DNA of 64,000 bases from Shinella sp. SUS2 (GCF_001262505.1 NZ_KQ410723.1:62001-126000), one strand, 5' to 3'; positions 43,273 through 51,450 are shown, numbered from the stretch's first letter. A program made the numbers and translations. Notes: a model not told the origin generated them from the sequence alone.

Positions 43273-43560
43273 ATGGGTCAGAAAACCTATGCCATTGGCG
43301 ACCGAGTGGTTCTGAAGGCCAGCCGGTCCCGCTCGGTGACGGGAGAGCAACGATGCCGGACCATCGGCATCCTGCCCGCCGACCATGGAGAAGCCCAGTA
43401 TCGGGTGCAGATCGACAACGAGAATTTCGAGCGACGCATCGTAAACAGCGATATTGATAGCGATGAAAGTGGTAGCCCCGCGTCAAGCGGAATAACGACA
43501 ACCGTCGCTGGCAAGAGCGGTCCGTGGCCAAATCCGTCGAGCATGCGCGTCGGTAAGTGA
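43273..43560 (+). CDS. Small hypothetical protein with KOW/Tudor-like character
   Basis: 95 residues. N-terminal half YAIGDRVVLKASRSRSVTGE, then IGILPADHGEAQYRVQIDN and RRIVNSDI, looks like a small SH3/KOW-type beta-barrel (GDxV... PxxxxEAQYRVQ). The C-terminal part is Ser/Gly-rich and probably disordered. GGAGGAGAG precedes the ATG at 5 nt. Homologues are expected only in Rhizobiales; function unknown. It lies between csp and rpsU, which suggests a link with RNA or translation (inference). Confidence 0.7.
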   Translation: MGQKTYAIGDRVVLKASRSRSVTGEQRCRTIGILPADHGEAQYRVQIDNENFERRIVNSDIDSDESGSPASSGITTTVAGKSGPWPNPSSMRVGK

Positions 43561-43566
43561 CGCTAT

Positions 43567-43647
43567 CGCTTGCGAAGCAAGCGGTGACGGCAGTTGAAGG
43601 AGAGTGGCGGTCGCCTAGGTGGCTTGAATCACTCCTTGCAGAGTGAT
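43567..43647 (+). promoter_or_regulatory. Structured leader upstream of rpsU (two hairpins)
   Basis: CGCTTGC-GAA-GCAAGCG (43567-43583) and ATCACTC-CTTGCA-GAGTGAT (43628-43647), both perfect 7-bp stems, fill the gap between the 43273 gene and the GTG start of rpsU. Neither is followed by a T run. They may be an RNA control element or processing sites. The TTGC in the first stem and the CTTGCA loop of the second suggest possible cross-pairing. Confidence 0.4.
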
Positions 43648-43707
43648 GGTGCCACGGCGGCATATCTACACCCAGTGCGGCGCAAGCCGCGAGAGAAAGG
43701 ACATATC

Positions 43708-43947
43708 GTGCAGGTTCTCGTCAGAGACAACAATGTCGACCAAGCGCTTCGTGTGCTGAAGAAGAAGATGCAGCGTGAAGGTCTGTTTCGCGAAGTGAAG
43801 GCGCGCAGCGCCTTTGAGAAACCATCCGAGAAACGGGCGCGCGAGAAGGCGGAAGCCATTCGCCGCCAACGCAAGCTCGCCCGCAAGAAAATGCAGCGCG
43901 AGGGGCTGCTGCCCGCACCCAAGCGTGCGGTGCGCCCTGCCCGCTAA
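43708..43947 (+). CDS. rpsU: 30S ribosomal protein S21
   Basis: 79 residues starting at GTG 43708 (first residues [20 protein letters not shown]). The conserved basic helix with [20 protein letters not shown] and [20 protein letters not shown] is S21. GAGAGAAAGGA upstream fits the ribosome site. The C-terminal tail repeats [10 protein letters not shown] and is longer than in E. coli, as in other Rhizobiales. S21 sits near the anti-Shine-Dalgarno of 16S RNA and helps translation initiation; linkage to csp suggests cold-responsive expression. Confidence 0.94.
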   Translation: MQVLVRDNNVDQALRVLKKKMQREGLFREVKARSAFEKPSEKRAREKAEAIRRQRKLARKKMQREGLLPAPKRAVRPAR

Positions 43948-43964
43948 CCATTCCCCGTTATAGC

Positions 43965-43991
43965 GCCGGGTGGCGCATTCCGCCGCCCGGC
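43965..43991 (+). repeat. Hairpin after rpsU
   Basis: GCCGGGTGGCG (43965-43975), loop CATTC, CGCCGCCCGGC (43981-43991): 11 bp with one G-U pair. No T run follows, so it is a weak terminator or an mRNA 3'-end stabiliser between rpsU and the 44028 gene. Confidence 0.5.
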
Positions 43992-44027
43992 TCGCCCTGT
44001 CGGACATCACTCCAGAAAGGAGAGATC

Positions 44028-44252
44028 ATGACCGCGACCAAGGATAAATTCTTCAATCCCGCCAAGCTTTCCGCCCAGGAGAAGGCAGCCGCGACCGACC
44101 ATACGGCGCGCACCATCATCGCTGCCGAAGCAACCGAGCGGGAAAAGAAGACCGCCCGGCTACGCGCCCTGCGCATGCAACAGGAACCGGTCGAGGCGCC
44201 GCCGAAGCCAACCCGCAAATCCAGCAAGCGCTCAGCCTCACCAACCATCTGA
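44028..44252 (+). CDS. Small basic hypothetical protein
   Basis: 74 residues, Ala/Lys/Arg-rich and mostly helical: KDKFFNPAKLSAQEKAAATD, ARTIIAAEATEREKKTARLR, then a Pro/Lys tail. GAAAGGAGAG precedes the ATG. No domain recognised. Resembles small cytoplasmic proteins of Rhizobiales that accompany stress genes; function unknown. It lies in the csp-rpsU neighbourhood, same strand. Confidence 0.65.
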   Translation: MTATKDKFFNPAKLSAQEKAAATDHTARTIIAAEATEREKKTARLRALRMQQEPVEAPPKPTRKSSKRSASPTI

Positions 44253-44409
44253 GCCGGCCGTCAACAAGGATGGCCCGTCGCGCAGGCACCGGCCGGGCGG
44301 CGCAGCGTTTCTCCTGTTTCCTGCGGAACAGCGGGCGGCCGGGCGATGTGCGACCTTCTGATCACCGGATGAGAGAGGCTCATCCATACCAGAGATCAGG
44401 AGAGACCCC

Positions 44410-44586
44410 ATGCGCAAGATCATCGTTTCCGCCACCGTTGCCCTCGTCGCCGCCGTCTCCTTCGCGGCGCCCTCGCAGGCCGGCTACTACAGCTACGGCT
44501 ACGAGCCCTATTGCTTCATCAAGAAGGTGAAGTCCTACGACTACTACGGCAACGTCATCATCAAGAAGATCAAGGTCTGCAAGTAA
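44410..44586 (+). CDS. Very small exported Tyr/Lys-rich protein
   Basis: 58 residues. Signal peptide MRKIIVSATVALVAAVSFAA with cleavage at PSQA-G, leaving a mature peptide of about 34 residues: Tyr-rich start GYYSYGYEPY, then two cysteines (Cys35, Cys57) flanking KKVKSYDYYGNVIIKKIK. The paired Cys suggest one disulfide. AGGAGAG lies 5 nt upstream of ATG 44410 and a strong terminator follows, so it is a real gene despite its size. Function unknown; a small periplasmic or secreted peptide. Confidence 0.72.
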   Translation: MRKIIVSATVALVAAVSFAAPSQAGYYSYGYEPYCFIKKVKSYDYYGNVIIKKIKVCK

Positions 44587-44609
44587 ACATCGCCCAGACT
44601 GACCTCCCC

Positions 44610-44644
44610 AAAGACCCGGATGTCCCCTGCATCCGGGTCTTTTG
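44610..44644 (+). terminator. Terminator after the small exported protein gene
   Basis: AAAGACCCGGATG (44610-44622), 7-nt loop, CATCCGGGTCTTT (44630-44642), then T. A perfect 13-bp stem 23 nt past the stop. A and T runs on both sides make it bidirectional, so it also serves the convergent kinase operon, whose stop is at 44662. Confidence 0.9.
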
Positions 44645-44661
44645 CCGTCCGGTATCCCGCT

Positions 44662-45717
44662 CTACGCGGGACGTGCGGCGTCGGCCATGCGCACCAGCAG
44701 CTCGGCACGCGTGCCGACAGTGCGGCTGGCATAGGCGAGCTTGGCGCCGAGGCTTGACGCCATGGCACCGATGATCTTGGAGCCGAGACCGGTGCCGCGT
44801 ACCGGCCCCTCCCCGCGCCAGCCGATGCCGTCGTCCTCGACGAAAAGCAACGCGGTTTCCGGGTCGAGGCGGGTGAAGCCGACGCGCACCTCGCCGCCGG
44901 TCTCGCCATAGGCATATTTGAAGGCATTCGTGACGAGTTCGGTTACGATGACGCCGAGCGATACGGCGCGGTCGGTCGGCACGTGCAGCGGCTCCAGCAT
45001 CCGGTTGAGCCGCACGTTGCGGCCATGGCCCTTCATCGACGTGTCGAGCTCGGAGAGCAGCGTCGAGAGATAGGCCCCCATATCGACATGGCGCACGTCT
45101 TCCGACGTGTAGAGCCGCCGGTGAATGCCGGCAATCGCGGTGATGCGGGCCTGCGTTTCCGACAGCGCCTCCTTTACCGCCTCGTCGGATGCGCTCGACA
45201 TCTGGAGGCGGATAAGCGCGGCGGCAAGCGCCAGCGAATTGCCGACGCGGTGGTTCACCTCCGCCAGCAACACCTCGGCCCGCTCCTTGGCAGCGCGGAT
45301 CTCCTGTTCGGCACGAAGCTTCGCGCGCTTCAACTCGGCATTTTCCAATGCCTGGCCAAGTGCATTGGTCAGCAGCGGCATGAAATCGTCGCCGACCGAC
45401 TTGATCACATAGTCGGCAGCGCCAGCCTTCAGCGCCTCGATGGCAACCTGGGCATCGTTCGACCCCGTCACATAGACGACAGGCACCGCCCCCGGCGCAT
45501 CGGAAAGCTCCTTCAGGAAGGAAAGGCCCGTGCCCGATTTCAGGAAGTGGTCGAGCACGACAGCGGCGAAACCGCCGTCGGTGAAAAGCGCGCGGCCATG
45601 CTCCACATCCTCGGCATGCAGCACCTCATAACCAAGACGGCCGAGCGCACGCTGGGCGAGCCGCGCGAGGATCGGGTCGTCGTCGATATAGAGGATGCGG
45701 ACCGAGGCTTCCTTCAT
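44662..45717 (-). CDS. Receiver-HWE/HisKA_2 histidine kinase
   Basis: 351 residues. N-terminal receiver (1 to about 120) with ILYIDDDP, phospho-acceptor Asp56 ([10 protein letters not shown]) and Lys106. A coiled linker follows, then HisKA_2 DHp with His156 in [20 protein letters not shown]. The HATPase has [14 protein letters not shown] and [15 protein letters not shown]. Cytoplasmic. It starts directly after the stop of the single-domain regulator (TAAATG), so it is third in a translationally linked operon. The order suggests that it receives phosphate or competes within a branched relay. Confidence 0.9.
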   Translation of the reverse strand: MKEASVRILYIDDDPILARLAQRALGRLGYEVLHAEDVEHGRALFTDGGFAAVVLDHFLKSGTGLSFLKELSDAPGAVPVVYVTGSNDAQVAIEALKAGAADYVIKSVGDDFMPLLTNALGQALENAELKRAKLRAEQEIRAAKERAEVLLAEVNHRVGNSLALAAALIRLQMSSASDEAVKEALSETQARITAIAGIHRRLYTSEDVRHVDMGAYLSTLLSELDTSMKGHGRNVRLNRMLEPLHVPTDRAVSLGVIVTELVTNAFKYAYGETGGEVRVGFTRLDPETALLFVEDDGIGWRGEGPVRGTGLGSKIIGAMASSLGAKLAYASRTVGTRAELLVRMADAARPA

Positions 45718-46164
45718 TTACTGCGTCTCGGGGATCTGGATCACGGAGAAGAACAGGCCGAGCTGGCGGATCGCATGAGCGAAGCTTTCATATTCCACCG
45801 GCTTGGTGATGTAGACGTTCGCGCCGAGATCGTAGCAGCGCTGGATCTCCCGCTCATCGTCCGTCGTCGTCAGGATGACGACCGGCAGGCGCTTCGTGTG
45901 GGTATTGGTCTTGATGCGCTGCAGGATATCGATGCCGGACATGTCGGGCAGGTTGAGGTCGAGCAGGATCAACAGGAACCTGCCGGCGCTCGCAAGGCCA
46001 GAGCGGTCCTTGCCGAGCACGAAATCGAGCGCTTCCGTGCCGTTGGTGAAGGGCACGACCTCGTTGTGCACGCCGGCGCGGCGGATGTTCTTCTCGATGA
46101 GGCGCGCATGGCCCTCGTCGTCCTCGATCATGACGATGGTGACTTCCTTGCCCAGTCCGTTCAT
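45718..46164 (-). CDS. Single-domain response regulator (Rcp1-like)
   Basis: 148 residues, receiver only: MIEDDEGHARLIEKNIRRAG, phospho-acceptor Asp69 in LILLDLNLPDMSG, VILTTTDDERE and Lys in YITKPVEY. It is the Rcp1 type that pairs with phytochrome-like or CHASE3 kinases and lacks an output domain, so signal passes by protein contact or phosphotransfer. Start overlaps the kinase stop by 4 nt (ATGA 46161-46164). Confidence 0.92.
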   Translation of the reverse strand: MNGLGKEVTIVMIEDDEGHARLIEKNIRRAGVHNEVVPFTNGTEALDFVLGKDRSGLASAGRFLLILLDLNLPDMSGIDILQRIKTNTHTKRLPVVILTTTDDEREIQRCYDLGANVYITKPVEYESFAHAIRQLGLFFSVIQIPETQ

Positions 46165-47657
46165 GCCTGCATACTCCTGACTACTTTGCTGAGGTCGGGC
46201 GGAAGACGGAGCACGAAGGTCGTCCCCTGCCCGAGTTCGGATCGGACGATGATATCACCACCAAGATTGCGCATCAGTGAACGCACATGCGCCAGGCCTA
46301 TGCCTTCGCCGGGCTTGTCCTGGGCGCCCGAGCGGCGGAACAGTTCGAAGACCCGCTCGTGGTCCTCCGGCGAGATGCCACGGCCGTTGTCGGTGAACTC
46401 GATGACGGCACCAGCCCGGCCGCCGTTCTTCGCGGTCACGGAGATACGCAGCGGCCGGCCCGGCGACTGGTACTTGATCGCATTGTCGAACAGATTGCCG
46501 AAAACCTGCTCCAGTGACAGCCGATCGGAAATGACGGTCGGCAGCTTTTCGTCGATGGTGACCTTGCCATCGGATTCGCCGACCTGATGGCCCACCGCCG
46601 CCGCACCCGTTTCCACAAGCGCCTTGATGTCGACGCGCTCGATGCGCAGCTCCCGCCGCCCGTCGCGCGAAATCTTCAGGATGGCATTGATGAGGCCGTC
46701 CATCTTCTTGGTGGAGGAGCGGATGAAACCGATCGCCTCCGGCAACTCCTCCGAAGCCGCGCGGCGCGCTTCAAGAATGTCCCCTTCGCTCGGCGCCTTG
46801 CCGTCGGCCAGCACATAGCCCTGGATGGCTGCAAGCGAGGCCTGCAGCTCACTGGTGAAGCCCATGATGTTGACGAGCGGCGCGCGCAGGTCGTGCGTCA
46901 CGATATAGGCGAAGCGCTGCACTTCCTGATTGGCGCGGATCAGCTCCTCCGTGCGCTCGTCGACCCGCTTTTCCAGTGTGGCGTTCAGCGTCTCAACCTC
47001 GCGGCGGGCGACGACGAGGTCGCGTGTATATTGCATGACGACGGTGGCTGCGCCGCCCAGTACGCCGATAATCGCGATCGCGCCGATGATCGTCGTCCAT
47101 TGCAGCGCGCTGGCGGACGAGAGCGTATCGACGACGCTCTCCTCCAGATGCCGGTCCGCATCATCGAGGATGAAGCCGACCTCAGTGCGAAGCTCATCCA
47201 TCAGGACGCGGCCCCGATCGGTCTTAACCTCTTCGACAGCCTCCGCCTGCCGGCCCTGCTCCATGAGGGCGACGGTTCCGGCCAGCTCCGCCAGCTTCTG
47301 CTCCACAAGTTTACTGACCCGTGCTGCCCGCTCGACATATTCAGGCAAGCGCTCCGTCTTTTCTAGGAAGACCTTTTCCCGCTCGGCGACGGCGCGCAGA
47401 GCGTCATCGTAAGGACCTCGGAAGGCGGTGTCGGCCGTTATGATGAAACCGCGCTGGCCCGTTTCCGCGTCCTTGACGATGGAGAGCAGGTCGGCAGCGG
47501 CGCTGCGCGCCTCGCGCACTTCGATAAAATCCGCGAAATAGTCCTGCACCTTGCTGACGAGCCAGAGCGACGTGCCGACAATGCCGAGCAACGCGAACAT
47601 GCCAGCAATCAACAGAATAACCGTCGAGCGCACGAAGGCGGCGTTCGAAATCGGCAT
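46161..47657 (-). CDS. CHASE3-domain sensor histidine kinase
   Basis: 498 residues. TM1 at about 10-35, extracytoplasmic CHASE3 domain about 40-180 (KDAETGQRGFIITADTAFRG, DRGRVLMDELR), TM2 at about 188-209, coiled coil, HisKA with His255 (FAYIVTHDLRAPLVNIMGF), and HATPase with FGNLFDNAIKYQSP, DNGRGI and GEGIGLAHVRSL. Resembles the Cph1/BphP kinase core without a chromophore domain. First of a three-gene operon with the Rcp1-like regulator and REC-kinase. The extracellular ligand is unknown. Confidence 0.92.
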   Translation of the reverse strand: MPISNAAFVRSTVILLIAGMFALLGIVGTSLWLVSKVQDYFADFIEVREARSAAADLLSIVKDAETGQRGFIITADTAFRGPYDDALRAVAEREKVFLEKTERLPEYVERAARVSKLVEQKLAELAGTVALMEQGRQAEAVEEVKTDRGRVLMDELRTEVGFILDDADRHLEESVVDTLSSASALQWTTIIGAIAIIGVLGGAATVVMQYTRDLVVARREVETLNATLEKRVDERTEELIRANQEVQRFAYIVTHDLRAPLVNIMGFTSELQASLAAIQGYVLADGKAPSEGDILEARRAASEELPEAIGFIRSSTKKMDGLINAILKISRDGRRELRIERVDIKALVETGAAAVGHQVGESDGKVTIDEKLPTVISDRLSLEQVFGNLFDNAIKYQSPGRPLRISVTAKNGGRAGAVIEFTDNGRGISPEDHERVFELFRRSGAQDKPGEGIGLAHVRSLMRNLGGDIIVRSELGQGTTFVLRLPPDLSKVVRSMQA

Positions 47658-47729
47658 CTAACCCCCCGGTTCAAGCCGTCTACAGGACGGCGACAATATC
47701 GTTGTAATGTTCGCTTGCAACCAACCAAC

Positions 47730-47765
47730 GTGACGAAAACGGAATTCTTTTGGTTGTTTCGTCAC
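47730..47765. repeat. Inverted repeat GTGACGAAA...TTTCGTCAC upstream of the CHASE3 kinase
   Basis: 9-bp perfect arms (47730-47738 and 47757-47765) with an 18-nt AT-rich centre, lying between the EamA gene stop (47774) and the kinase start (47657), both minus strand. It could be a loose terminator for the EamA gene or a two-site operator in the kinase promoter. Confidence 0.4.
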
Positions 47766-47773
47766 TTAAGGGG

Positions 47774-48655
47774 CTAGATCCTGACACGGAAGCGCCCGGC
47801 GAACCGTTCGCTGGCAATGATGACCATGCCCGCGGAAAAGATCAGCGTGGCACCGATGAAAACATTCGAGCCCGGCACGTCGCTCCAGATGAGATAACCA
47901 AGCGCGAAGGCCCAGACCAGCGAGGAATATTCGAAGGGAGCAAGCACGGAGACCGGCGCTCGGCGCATCCCCTCGAACATCGCGAACTGCCCGATGCCGG
48001 CAATGACCCCCGTTCCGGCCATCAGCGCCAGGTCGAGCAGCGCGACCGGCTGCCAGACGAAAGGCAGCGCGAAGGCCGTGAAGAGGAGGAAAAAGAAACT
48101 CGATATGGTCACCTGCACTTGCGTTCGTTCATGCAGCGCCGTCTTGCGCAGCAGCACCGTTGCAACCGCCCAGAAGATAGCCGCCTGCAGGGCGAGATAG
48201 ACGGGCAGCGAAAGCTGCACTCCCTTGGCCGCAACCCCGCAGGCGATGACCACGCCGACGAAGCCGATCACCACCGCGAACCACCGGTATCCCGGCACCT
48301 TCTCGCCGAGGATCGGCACCGAGAGGATCGTCATGACGACCGGCGAGGCGTAGTACAGCGTGGTGAGTTCCGCCAGACCGAGATCACGCGCGGCGGTATA
48401 GTAGGACAGCCAGGCGGCAAGCAGCAGCAGATTGCGCAGGAAGAGCGGCTTCAGCACAGGCGAGCGGCGCGCGCTTTGCACGAGCGGGCGCCCGCCGAAG
48501 GCAAGACAGAGCGCGAAGATCGTCAGGCTGCGCACGAACAGGATCTGCCAGACCGGCAAGGCCGCGACGAGCCATTTGACCGTCGCATCCTGCAGGGAAA
48601 ACATGAAATAGGCGAAGGACGTCAGCAGAATGCCGGAAGAGACGGTCTTTTGCAC
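47774..48655 (-). CDS. EamA/DMT superfamily transporter (paralogue A)
   Basis: 293 residues, ten predicted helices in two EamA repeats (AYFMFSLQDATVKWLVAALP, YASPVVMTILSVPILGEKVP, FEYSSLVWAFALGYLIWSDV). Members export amino acids, purines or other metabolites. Start is placed at GTG 48655 (QKTVSSGILLTSF) with GAGGTC about 9 nt upstream; the frame continues to 48826 without family-like sequence. Divergent from a second EamA gene that shares the IFSLQDA-type first helix. Confidence 0.87.
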   Translation of the reverse strand: MQKTVSSGILLTSFAYFMFSLQDATVKWLVAALPVWQILFVRSLTIFALCLAFGGRPLVQSARRSPVLKPLFLRNLLLLAAWLSYYTAARDLGLAELTTLYYASPVVMTILSVPILGEKVPGYRWFAVVIGFVGVVIACGVAAKGVQLSLPVYLALQAAIFWAVATVLLRKTALHERTQVQVTISSFFFLLFTAFALPFVWQPVALLDLALMAGTGVIAGIGQFAMFEGMRRAPVSVLAPFEYSSLVWAFALGYLIWSDVPGSNVFIGATLIFSAGMVIIASERFAGRFRVRI

Positions 48656-48843
48656 GGAATGGACCTCGAAGGCGCGGAAGCGCTGCGCTGTGCCTTGATA
48701 GCGCGGCGCCCGATGCAGCGAAAGAGGCTGAAAATCAGGGGGCAAGGAAATTTTTCCCACCACTTTGAACCGCGCCACGAAAAGTCCGTTTTGCCTGCAA
48801 GTTTCGACGTGCAAGCGGGGCCACACAGGTATATGCGCGAGCC

Positions 48844-49749
48844 ATGGACTCCAAACGCACCGGCTATCTCTTCACCCTGCTTGCCATCCTGATCTTCAGC
48901 CTGCAGGACGCGATCTCGAAACATCTCGGCAGCCTCTACCCGCCGGTCTTCATCGCCATGCTGCGCTTCTGGGCCTTCGGCGCCTTTGCGATGGCGCTGG
49001 GCGCCCGCAGCCCGGGTGGCCTGAAGGTCGTGGCAGCGACGAAACGGCCGGCCCTGCAAATCCTGCGCGGCGTCCTCCTTGCCTTCCAGATCGTCGTTAC
49101 CATCACCGCCTTCACCAAGGTCGGCCTAGCCCATTCCCAGGCGATCCTGGCATCGGGGCCGATCTTCGTTGCACTCCTGTCGATGCCGCTGCTCGGCGAG
49201 CGGGTCGGCTGGCGGCGCTGGACGGCGATCGGTATCGGGCTTTGCGGCGTGCTGATCATCCTCAATCCCGCCGGCAGCGCTTTCGACATGGGCGTGCTGC
49301 TGCCGCTCATCTCCGCGCTGATGTTCGCGGTCTATGTCATTGCCACCCGCCTCGTCAGCCGCGAGGACACGGCCTCGACGAGCTTCTTCTACACCGGCGT
49401 GGTCGGCGCCGTGGCGATCTCGCTTGTCGGTCCCTTCTTCTGGACGAACCTCACACCGGGCGACTGGCTGTGGATGGGCCTGCTCTGCATCACCGGCATG
49501 TCGAGCCATTATTTCCTGATCCGCGCCTATGACCTGCTCGATGCCGCCGCCGTGCAGCCGCTCACCTATCTGCAGGTCGTGCTGGCGGCGATCATCGGCG
49601 TCAGCGTCTTCGGTGAAACGTTGAACCTCAACATGGTGCTCGGCTCGGCCATCGTCGTCGGCGCCGGCATCTTCACCATCTGGCGCGAGAGCGTCGTGGC
49701 CCGGCGCCGGGCGGCCGAAAACCGGATCGGAAAGAACACAGGAAAATAA
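48844..49749 (+). CDS. EamA/DMT superfamily transporter (paralogue B)
   Basis: 301 residues, ten predicted helices in two EamA repeats (LLAILIFSLQDAISKHLG, SGPIFVALLSMPLLGERVGW, YDLLDAAAVQPLTYLQVVLA, GAGIFTIWRE). Its first helix resembles that of the divergent paralogue. ATG 48844 lacks a strong ribosome site; the protein starts neatly with MDSKRTGYLF. The 188-bp gap between the two starts should carry both promoters. Substrate unknown. Confidence 0.88.
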   Translation: MDSKRTGYLFTLLAILIFSLQDAISKHLGSLYPPVFIAMLRFWAFGAFAMALGARSPGGLKVVAATKRPALQILRGVLLAFQIVVTITAFTKVGLAHSQAILASGPIFVALLSMPLLGERVGWRRWTAIGIGLCGVLIILNPAGSAFDMGVLLPLISALMFAVYVIATRLVSREDTASTSFFYTGVVGAVAISLVGPFFWTNLTPGDWLWMGLLCITGMSSHYFLIRAYDLLDAAAVQPLTYLQVVLAAIIGVSVFGETLNLNMVLGSAIVVGAGIFTIWRESVVARRRAAENRIGKNTGK

Positions 49750-49798
49750 TCCTTTTTCCTTTACTCATTCACCCTCCTTGGATATGCTTCCGATCAGT

Positions 49799-49820
49799 CG
49801 GACCGGCCCTTGCCGGTCCG
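49799..49820. promoter_or_regulatory. Perfect 9-bp hairpin/operator before the S24 regulator
   Basis: CGGACCGGC (49799-49807), loop CCTT, GCCGGTCCG (49812-49820), ending 23 bp before the regulator ATG. As DNA it is a suitable operator for a dimeric LexA/CI-like repressor acting on its own gene. As RNA it could be a leader hairpin or a terminator remnant for the EamA gene. Confidence 0.45.
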
Positions 49821-49843
49821 TTGCCTTGGCAGGGTTTTTCAGC

Positions 49844-50506
49844 ATGTTCTCCCACGACCGGATCTGGGCAGCGATAGACGCCCTTGCCGAGCGCAATCGG
49901 CTCTCTCCGTCCGGCCTTGCCCGCCGCGCCGGGCTCGACCCGACATCCTTCAACAAGTCGAAGCGGCAGGGTGCCGACGGCCGCCAGCGCTGGCCATCGA
50001 CGGAATCGATCGCCAAGGTGCTCGACGCAACCGGCGCCTCGATCGACGAGTTCTTCACGCTGGCCGACCCGGCGCGCGACGCGGCTCTGCCGCATGGCGC
50101 TTTTCCGCCGCAGACCGGCACCATTCCCCTGCTCGGCTTCGCCCAGGCCGGCGCGGGCGGCTTCTTCGACGATGGCGGCTTTCCCGCCGGCCAGGGCTGG
50201 GACGTGGTGGAGTTTCCGGCTTCGCCAGATCGAAAGCCCGGCGTCTACGCGTTGGAGGTGCAGGGCGACAGCATGCTGCCGCTCTACCGCGACGGCGACG
50301 TCCTGATCGTCGAACCGGGCGCGCAGGTGCGCCGCGGCGACCGCGTCGTCGTCAAGACGCGCGAGGGTGAGGTCATGGCCAAGGTGCTGCACCGCCAGAC
50401 GCCACGCACGATCGAGCTCGTCTCGCTCAATCCCGAACACCCGAACCGCAATTTCGACATCGACGACGTGGACTGGATCGCCCGCATCATCTGGGCCAGC
50501 CAGTAG
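49844..50506 (+). CDS. XRE-HTH transcriptional regulator with S24 (LexA/CI-type) peptidase domain
   Basis: 220 residues. N-terminal HTH (about 15-50, RLSPSGLARRAGLDPTSFNK). Linker contains Ala-Gly bonds at 102-105 (FAQAGAGGFF), the type cut in LexA/CI autoproteolysis. The C-terminal S24 domain has Ser143 in VQGDSMLPLYRDGD and Lys180 in GEVMAKVLH, the catalytic dyad. It may be an autocleavable repressor responding to RecA filaments or another cue. Not LexA itself: the HTH is of XRE type. ATG 49844 is chosen over 49778, which is upstream of the palindrome. Confidence 0.88.
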   Translation: MFSHDRIWAAIDALAERNRLSPSGLARRAGLDPTSFNKSKRQGADGRQRWPSTESIAKVLDATGASIDEFFTLADPARDAALPHGAFPPQTGTIPLLGFAQAGAGGFFDDGGFPAGQGWDVVEFPASPDRKPGVYALEVQGDSMLPLYRDGDVLIVEPGAQVRRGDRVVVKTREGEVMAKVLHRQTPRTIELVSLNPEHPNRNFDIDDVDWIARIIWASQ

Positions 50507-50512
50507 GCCGCA

Positions 50513-51394
50513 TCAGCCGCCGTAGAGATTGACCGGGAAGTAGCGCAGATAGATTTCCTGCAGGCGGCCGCTGCGCGAGAGCGCCAGCAGCGCATGGTCG
50601 ATGGCGCCGGTTATCGTCGCGTCCTCCTTGCGAAACATGATGGTGAGGCCTTCGCCAAGGAAACGCTCCGACAGGTAAGGCCCATCGAACAGACGGCAGC
50701 AGCCGGCCGATTCCGAGCCGCTCGTCCAGAAGGCGAGCTGCATCCCGTCCCCGAAGACCGCCTCCACCTTGCCGCCCTTGAGGCTTGCCAGCAGGGCGGC
50801 CCGATCGGCAAAGGCTTCCGCCTGCACGCGCGGGAAAAAGGCCTTCAGCATCGCCTCGTGCGCACTCGCCGCGACGACACCGACACGCTTGCCATCAAGC
50901 GCAGCCGCGGTCGCGCCGGCGGGCGGGGTCTTCTTTGCCACGGCGAAACGGGCCGGCGGGCGCATGAAGGGGCGAGAGAAGACAAAACGCTTGCGCAGCT
51001 CCGCGGTGACGGCGACACCCGCGGCCACCGCCTCGCCATTGCCGTCGATGAGCGCTTTTTCCAACTCCGGGAACGTCACAGCCTGGATCTGACATTTTTC
51101 GGTGAGCGCCAGCTCCCGGCAGATCTCCCGCACCAGATCGACATGGAAACCGGCGAGCTTGCCGGTCTGGTCGATGAAGTTGAACGGCGGGAAATCCACG
51201 GTTGTCAGGAAGCGCAGCCGCACGATGCCGGACAGATCCGGCCGCGCGATGCGCTCACGCGTGTCGAATAGGATCGGCAGGTCGACCGAGGCAGGCTCCT
51301 GCGCCACGACATCCTGCGGCTGCACCGCCGCCAGCAGCAGGCCGAAGGCAAGGAGCCCGTAGATTTTCAGGGGTGCAATTTTGATATGCCGCAT
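50513..51394 (-). CDS. Orphan amino acid-type periplasmic binding protein
   Basis: 293 residues, signal peptide/anchor IYGLLAFGLLLAAVQPQDVV, then an SBP_bac_3 fold: LRFLTTVDFPPFNFIDQTGK, GFHVDLVREICRELAL, VAAGVAVTAELRKRFVFSRP, DGKRVGVVAASAHE and C-terminal LQEIYLRYFPVNLYGG. No permease or ATPase is adjacent, so it may feed a remote transporter or act as a sensor. ATG 51394 is preferred to TTG 51403. Its stop lies 7 bp from that of the S24 regulator, convergent; its start is 57 bp from the divergent glycosyltransferase. Confidence 0.85.
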   Translation of the reverse strand: MRHIKIAPLKIYGLLAFGLLLAAVQPQDVVAQEPASVDLPILFDTRERIARPDLSGIVRLRFLTTVDFPPFNFIDQTGKLAGFHVDLVREICRELALTEKCQIQAVTFPELEKALIDGNGEAVAAGVAVTAELRKRFVFSRPFMRPPARFAVAKKTPPAGATAAALDGKRVGVVAASAHEAMLKAFFPRVQAEAFADRAALLASLKGGKVEAVFGDGMQLAFWTSGSESAGCCRLFDGPYLSERFLGEGLTIMFRKEDATITGAIDHALLALSRSGRLQEIYLRYFPVNLYGG

Positions 51395-51450
51395 TACAAT
51401 CAACCTGGGGTTTAAAGGGGGCGTAGCTGCCTGCGCGGCTGCGGGGCTGC

